This document shows, piece after piece, positions 60,518 through 64,000 of a stretch of DNA of 64,000 nt. This DNA comes from Desulfobaculum sp044987625 (GTDB taxonomy: Bacteria; Desulfobacterota; Desulfovibrionia; Desulfovibrionales; Desulfovibrionaceae): assembly GCF_044987625.1 (NCBI RefSeq), contig NZ_JBJDSB010000002.1, positions 248,001 through 312,000 on the forward strand, in the 5' to 3' direction. The notes under the pieces were generated by a model. It was not told the origin of the DNA and ran no database searches. It saw nothing but the letters and a program-made list of their open reading frames with translations. A program made the translations under genes and the position numbers. Position 1 is the first letter of the stretch; the number at the start of each line of letters is the position of its first letter.

Positions 60518-61162
60518 ATGAAGAAGCCTTCCATTGGAATGAGCCTTGAGGGAATGCCCATCTTTGGGCTTTGCGTCCTGCTGACGCTTGTCCTTGCCAT
60601 TTGCGAATTGCCGTTTTTGGCGCTTGTCGCATTCATCCTGACGGCGTTCGTCGGCCACTTTTTCCGCGACCCTGAGCGCGTGGTGCCCCAGGACGACGGT
60701 GTGGCCGTCTCCCCCGCGGATGGCAAGGTCTGCAAGGTCTCGCGCGAGGCAGACCCCATCACCGGCGAGGAGCGTCAGGTGGTGTGCGTGTTCATGAACG
60801 TCTTCAACGTGCACGTGAACCGCATCCCCGTTACGGGTACCGTCAAGAAGCTGCTCTACATTCCGGGCAAATTCTTCAATGCCTCGCTGGACAAGGCCTC
60901 CAAGGATAACGAGCGCCTCGCCATGGGTGTGGAGGACGAGGACGGCAACCATTGGACCGTGGTGCAAATTGCTGGGCTTATCGCCCGCCGCATTGTATGC
61001 TGGGCCGAGGAAGGCGACTCCCTCAGCCGAGGATCCCGGTATGGCCTGATCAAATTCGGTTCGAGGCTTGACGTCTATCTGCCGGAAGATTATGTATCAG
61101 ATGTTTACGTCGGTCAGACAGTTTGCGCTGGGCAAACCGTCCTGGCCAAGAAAAAGCAATAA
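60518..61162 (+). CDS. psd: Phosphatidylserine decarboxylase
   Basis: 214 residues, the short form of PSD. The self-cleavage motif is FGSR with Ser182, which becomes the pyruvoyl group. N-terminal membrane segment at about 16-45. AAGGATTATAGT precedes the ATG at 60518. It makes phosphatidylethanolamine from phosphatidylserine; the next gene makes the substrate. Confidence 0.93.
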   Translation: MKKPSIGMSLEGMPIFGLCVLLTLVLAICELPFLALVAFILTAFVGHFFRDPERVVPQDDGVAVSPADGKVCKVSREADPITGEERQVVCVFMNVFNVHVNRIPVTGTVKKLLYIPGKFFNASLDKASKDNERLAMGVEDEDGNHWTVVQIAGLIARRIVCWAEEGDSLSRGSRYGLIKFGSRLDVYLPEDYVSDVYVGQTVCAGQTVLAKKKQ

Positions 61163-61180
61163 GATAAGGTGATTGGTACA

Positions 61181-61939
61181 ATGCACGCCGAAGCGCCCAA
61201 ATCTCCCAGAAAGGGAGTCTACGTTCTGCCCAACCTCTTTACCACGGCTAGCCTGTTCGCGGGTTTCCTTGGTATTATGTGGGCGTTCGAGGGCCGCTTT
61301 GAGCACTGCGCGCTGGCCATCCTTATCAGCGCGGTGTGCGACGGCCTCGATGGCAAGGTTGCCCGTTTGACGGGAACCTCCAGCGACTTCGGCGTGCAGT
61401 ATGACTCCCTTGCCGACCTTGTCGCCTTTGGCGTCACTCCTGCCGTCACCGTGTATTTGTGGGCCTTGCAGGACTTTGGCCGCCTTGGTCTCATGGCGTC
61501 CTTCCTCATTGTTGCGTGTGGGGCATTGCGCCTTGCGCGGTTCAATTTGGCTGCGCCCACGGCTTCCAAAAAGTATTTCATCGGCCTTGCCATTCCGGCG
61601 CAGGCCTGTACCTTCGCGACCCTTATCCTGTTCGCTCCGTACGTTCCCGAGGCGTATGCGAAGGTCCTCCCCATCTTTACGTTGGTGCTCGCCTACGTGC
61701 TGTCCTACCTGATGGTCAGCCGCGTGCGCTACGTGTCCTTCAAGGAATATGGTTTCCTGAAGGCGCATCCCTTCTCCTCCGCCGTCACCGTCACGCTCCT
61801 GTTTGTGCTGGTGGCTTCGGAACCCAAGGTGCTGGGCTTCGTATGCATGTTTGGCTACGTGGTCTCCGGCCCTATCCTCAGCCTCCTGCTCCTACGCCGT
61901 TCCGGCGCGCTATGCGGGGCTTCCAGCAAGCTCTCGTAA
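61181..61939 (+). CDS. pssA: CDP-diacylglycerol-serine O-phosphatidyltransferase
   Basis: 252 residues with about seven to eight membrane segments. The CDP-alcohol phosphotransferase motif is CDGLDGKVARLTGTSSDFG followed by QYDSLAD. The ATG at 61181 has AAGG upstream; the GTG at 61169 is an alternative. Paired with psd for phosphatidylethanolamine synthesis. Confidence 0.94.
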   Translation: MHAEAPKSPRKGVYVLPNLFTTASLFAGFLGIMWAFEGRFEHCALAILISAVCDGLDGKVARLTGTSSDFGVQYDSLADLVAFGVTPAVTVYLWALQDFGRLGLMASFLIVACGALRLARFNLAAPTASKKYFIGLAIPAQACTFATLILFAPYVPEAYAKVLPIFTLVLAYVLSYLMVSRVRYVSFKEYGFLKAHPFSSAVTVTLLFVLVASEPKVLGFVCMFGYVVSGPILSLLLLRRSGALCGASSKLS

Positions 61940-62059
61940 AAAGAATCTCCGTATTCCCGGCCCAGGCGGAGGGTTGTCCGTCCTGAGCGACTACGGCACG
62001 CCGGAGTAGTGCATCCATAGGATGTGAATCTCTGGCCGGAACGCACGTACACACTCTTC

Positions 62060-62089
62060 TTGCTCCTACCAGATAGGCTTGTCTATTCT
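62060..62089 (+). promoter_or_regulatory. Possible promoter of leuA
   Basis: TTGCTC and TATTCT separated by 18 bases, 42 bases before the leuA ATG. No leucine leader peptide or T-box is seen. Confidence 0.4.
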
Positions 62090-62130
62090 GGGTAAGGGAC
62101 GTCTTTGACAGAGCAGACAGGAGGATCATC

Positions 62131-63669
62131 ATGTCCGACCGAGTCTTTATCTTTGATACGACCTTGAGGGATGGCGAACAGTCTCCCGGCGCGACCATGA
62201 ACTTGCGCGAAAAGCTCCGCATTGCACGGCAGCTGGAGGCCATGGGCGTCGACATCATCGAAGCCGGTTTTCCGGCGGCCAGCGAAGGGGATTTCTGCTC
62301 CGTCCGCTCCATTGCGGAAACGGTGAAGCAGTCGCAGGTCGCAGGACTCTGCCGCGCCATGCCCGCGGATATCGACCGCGCATGGGACGCCATCCGCGCC
62401 GCCGCGCACCCGCGCATCCATACGTTTATCGCCAGCAGTCCGGTGCATATGAAGCACAAGCTGAACAAAACCCCGGACGAAGTGCTGGATATGGCGATGA
62501 AGGCCGTCCGTCACGCCAGCCAGTATACCACCAATATTGAATTCTCCGCCGAGGACGCCTCGCGCTCGGATTGGGAGTTCCTTGCCAAGCTGACGCAGTC
62601 CGTCATCGACTGCGGCGCCACCACCGTGAACATCCCGGACACGGTGGGCTACTCCCAGCCCGATGAATTCGCGGAACTCATCCGCTATTTGCTGAAGAAT
62701 GTGCCCAACGCGCACAAGGCGGTCTTCTCCGTGCATTGCCATAACGACCTCGGCCTTGCCGTGGCCAACACCATGGCCGCAATCCGCGCCGGCGCGCGGC
62801 AGGCGGAGGTGACCCTCTCCGGCATTGGCGAGCGCGCGGGCAACGCCGCCTTGGAAGAGGTGGTGATGAATATCAACACCCGCCCCACCATCTACCAGGT
62901 GACCACAGGCATTGACGCGGAAAAGCTCTTCCCGGCCTGCCGCCTGCTCTCGCATGTGATCGGCCAGCCCATTCCGCCCAACAAGGCCATTACAGGTGCC
63001 AACGCCTTTGCGCACGAGTCCGGCATCCATCAGGACGGCGTGCTCAAAAACCGCGAGACCTATGAGATTATGACGCCGGAGAGTGTGGGCCGCGCCGGGA
63101 CGGATATGGTCCTTGGCAAGCACTCCGGGCGCCACGCCATCAACCAGAAGCTGGAAGAGTTGGGCTACCGCCTCTCCGCCGAGGATGTCACCATGGTGTC
63201 CGACGCGGTCAAACGCCTCGCCGACATCAAAAAGACCATCTATGATGAGGACGTGGAAGCCATTGTGCTGGAGGAAATCTACCGCATTCCCGACAAGTTC
63301 CGCCTCATGCACCTGACCACGCACTCCGGAACAACTGGTGTGCCCGCAACGGCTGCGGTCATAATGGAGGTAGACGGGCAGGAACGAAAACTGGCACAGT
63401 TCGGCGTCGGTCCTGTGGATGCCACATTTAACACCATTGCCGAGATTGTGGGCGTCAGCCCGGTTTTGGAGCGGTTCCACATCAGCGCCATCTCGGGCGG
63501 CACGGACGCCCTTGGCGAGGTGACGGTGAAAATACGTGATGGAAAGCGCACCGCCGTTGGTCGCGGTGCGGACCCGGATATCATTATTGCCAGCGCACGG
63601 GCGTACATCAATGCCATGAACAGGTTGGCCAAGAAGACGGAGGAGACCACGGAATGCACCGCACCTTAG
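62131..63669 (+). CDS. leuA: 2-isopropylmalate synthase
   Basis: 512 residues. The HMGL-like catalytic domain has FDTTLRDGEQSPG near residue 8-20 and SVHCHNDLGLAVANT; the C-terminal regulatory domain includes DAVKRLADIKKTIYDEDVEA. AGGAGGATCATC precedes the ATG. First step of leucine synthesis; its last 16 bases overlap leuC. Confidence 0.97.
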   Translation: MSDRVFIFDTTLRDGEQSPGATMNLREKLRIARQLEAMGVDIIEAGFPAASEGDFCSVRSIAETVKQSQVAGLCRAMPADIDRAWDAIRAAAHPRIHTFIASSPVHMKHKLNKTPDEVLDMAMKAVRHASQYTTNIEFSAEDASRSDWEFLAKLTQSVIDCGATTVNIPDTVGYSQPDEFAELIRYLLKNVPNAHKAVFSVHCHNDLGLAVANTMAAIRAGARQAEVTLSGIGERAGNAALEEVVMNINTRPTIYQVTTGIDAEKLFPACRLLSHVIGQPIPPNKAITGANAFAHESGIHQDGVLKNRETYEIMTPESVGRAGTDMVLGKHSGRHAINQKLEELGYRLSAEDVTMVSDAVKRLADIKKTIYDEDVEAIVLEEIYRIPDKFRLMHLTTHSGTTGVPATAAVIMEVDGQERKLAQFGVGPVDATFNTIAEIVGVSPVLERFHISAISGGTDALGEVTVKIRDGKRTAVGRGADPDIIIASARAYINAMNRLAKKTEETTECTAP

Positions 63670-64000
63670 CGCAGAAGATATTGCAGCGCGCCACAGACGA
63701 AACCGTTGGCGAGGCCGGGCAGATTGTCCGGTGCAGGGTGTCCCTCGTCCTTGCCAACGACATCACCGCCCCCCTTGCCATCAAGTCCTTTCGCGCCATG
63801 GGCGCGGACGCGGTGTTCGATACGGACCGGGTCGCCCTTGTGTGCGACCATTTTACCCCCAACAAGGACATCGACTCCGCCGAACAGGTCAAGGTCGTCC
63901 GCGAGTTTGCCACCGAGCAGGGGCTGACGCACTTTTACGAGGGCGGCAACGTTGGCGTCGAGCACGCCCTGCTGCCGGAGCTTGGTATTGTTGGTCCCGG
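63654..64000 (+). CDS. leuC: 3-isopropylmalate dehydratase large subunit, 3' truncated by window edge
   Basis: The ATG at 63654 is followed by 115 open codons to the window end. HRTLAQKIL, DHFTPNKDIDS and GVEHALLPELG are typical of the LeuC aconitase family. Start overlaps leuA, so the two are coupled. Confidence 0.95.
   Translation, partial: MHRTLAQKILQRATDETVGEAGQIVRCRVSLVLANDITAPLAIKSFRAMGADAVFDTDRVALVCDHFTPNKDIDSAEQVKVVREFATEQGLTHFYEGGNVGVEHALLPELGIVGP

Overview
The window is a GC-rich, gene-dense stretch of bacterial chromosome that looks like a member of the Desulfovibrionales (sulfate-reducing Desulfobacterota). This is an inference from gene content and protein style: a hemerythrin-tailed chemoreceptor of the DcrH kind, a rubredoxin with a widened first cysteine pair, a fused homocysteine methyltransferase/methylenetetrahydrofolate reductase, a fused RluD/CoaE protein, a two-gene SufC-SufB/D set, futalosine-type menaquinone synthesis (MqnC) and a Tol-Pal system. 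There is no rRNA, transposase, integrase, phage gene or CRISPR array; almost everything is core chromosome.

Layout. 1-3.4 kb: the end of tatC, then hisB, a lipoprotein, hisA and a CopZ-like protein on the + strand. 3.4-8.7 kb (- strand): methionine/folate fusion enzyme, sugar-nucleotide epimerase-like protein, uraA and upp. 9.2-20.2 kb (+): cutA, three kinases (PfkB type, APH type, APS-kinase type), miaB, a bifunctional-nuclease-family protein, a PHP phosphoesterase and a sirtuin, then tolQ-tolR-tolA-tolB-pal. 20.9-29.8 kb: rubredoxin, chemoreceptor, pgpA, maf, the glycine cleavage operon gcvH-gcvPA-gcvPB-lpdA (no gcvT) and a CheY-like receiver. 30-49.9 kb: HD and PilZ proteins, the RluD-CoaE fusion, rhomboid protease, sufC and sufB/D, small cysteine-rich proteins, a J-domain protein, mqnC, a PAS histidine kinase, a lytic transglycosylase, an M24 peptidase and dsbD. 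50-53.5 kb: four tRNA-Lys(CTT) genes, each with its own promoter-like TTGACA box and terminator. 53.5-64 kb: a MerR-HTH coiled-coil protein, a TreT-like glycosyltransferase, an RNase H-fold exonuclease, transport and hydrolase genes, then HAD-psd-pssA and leuA-leuC, with leuC cut by the window edge.

The most unusual signal is non-coding. A family of about 212-216 bp intergenic modules occurs eight times in full plus one truncated copy (20.3-20.8, 37.6-38.1 and 50.2-51.3 kb), and a diverged relative lies at 5.4-5.6 kb. Each module is a fixed series of hairpins: an opening cap GCTCCGCAGG, a TTAAG hairpin, a long core, a T-run/GGGGCTGG hairpin, a second TTAAG hairpin and an end cap. Hairpin stems change between copies but usually keep pairing. 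Two end-cap subtypes (here G and C) are linked to the neighbouring hairpin sequence. Modules repeat at a spacing of about 263-267 bp, and four and a fragment fill the space between two tRNA-Lys genes. No mobilising enzyme is visible. This is the best candidate for something undescribed.

Several start codons were moved from the longest open frame to the position favoured by ribosome-binding sites and family alignment. All functional calls are by reading motifs and remembered family features; no database search was run.
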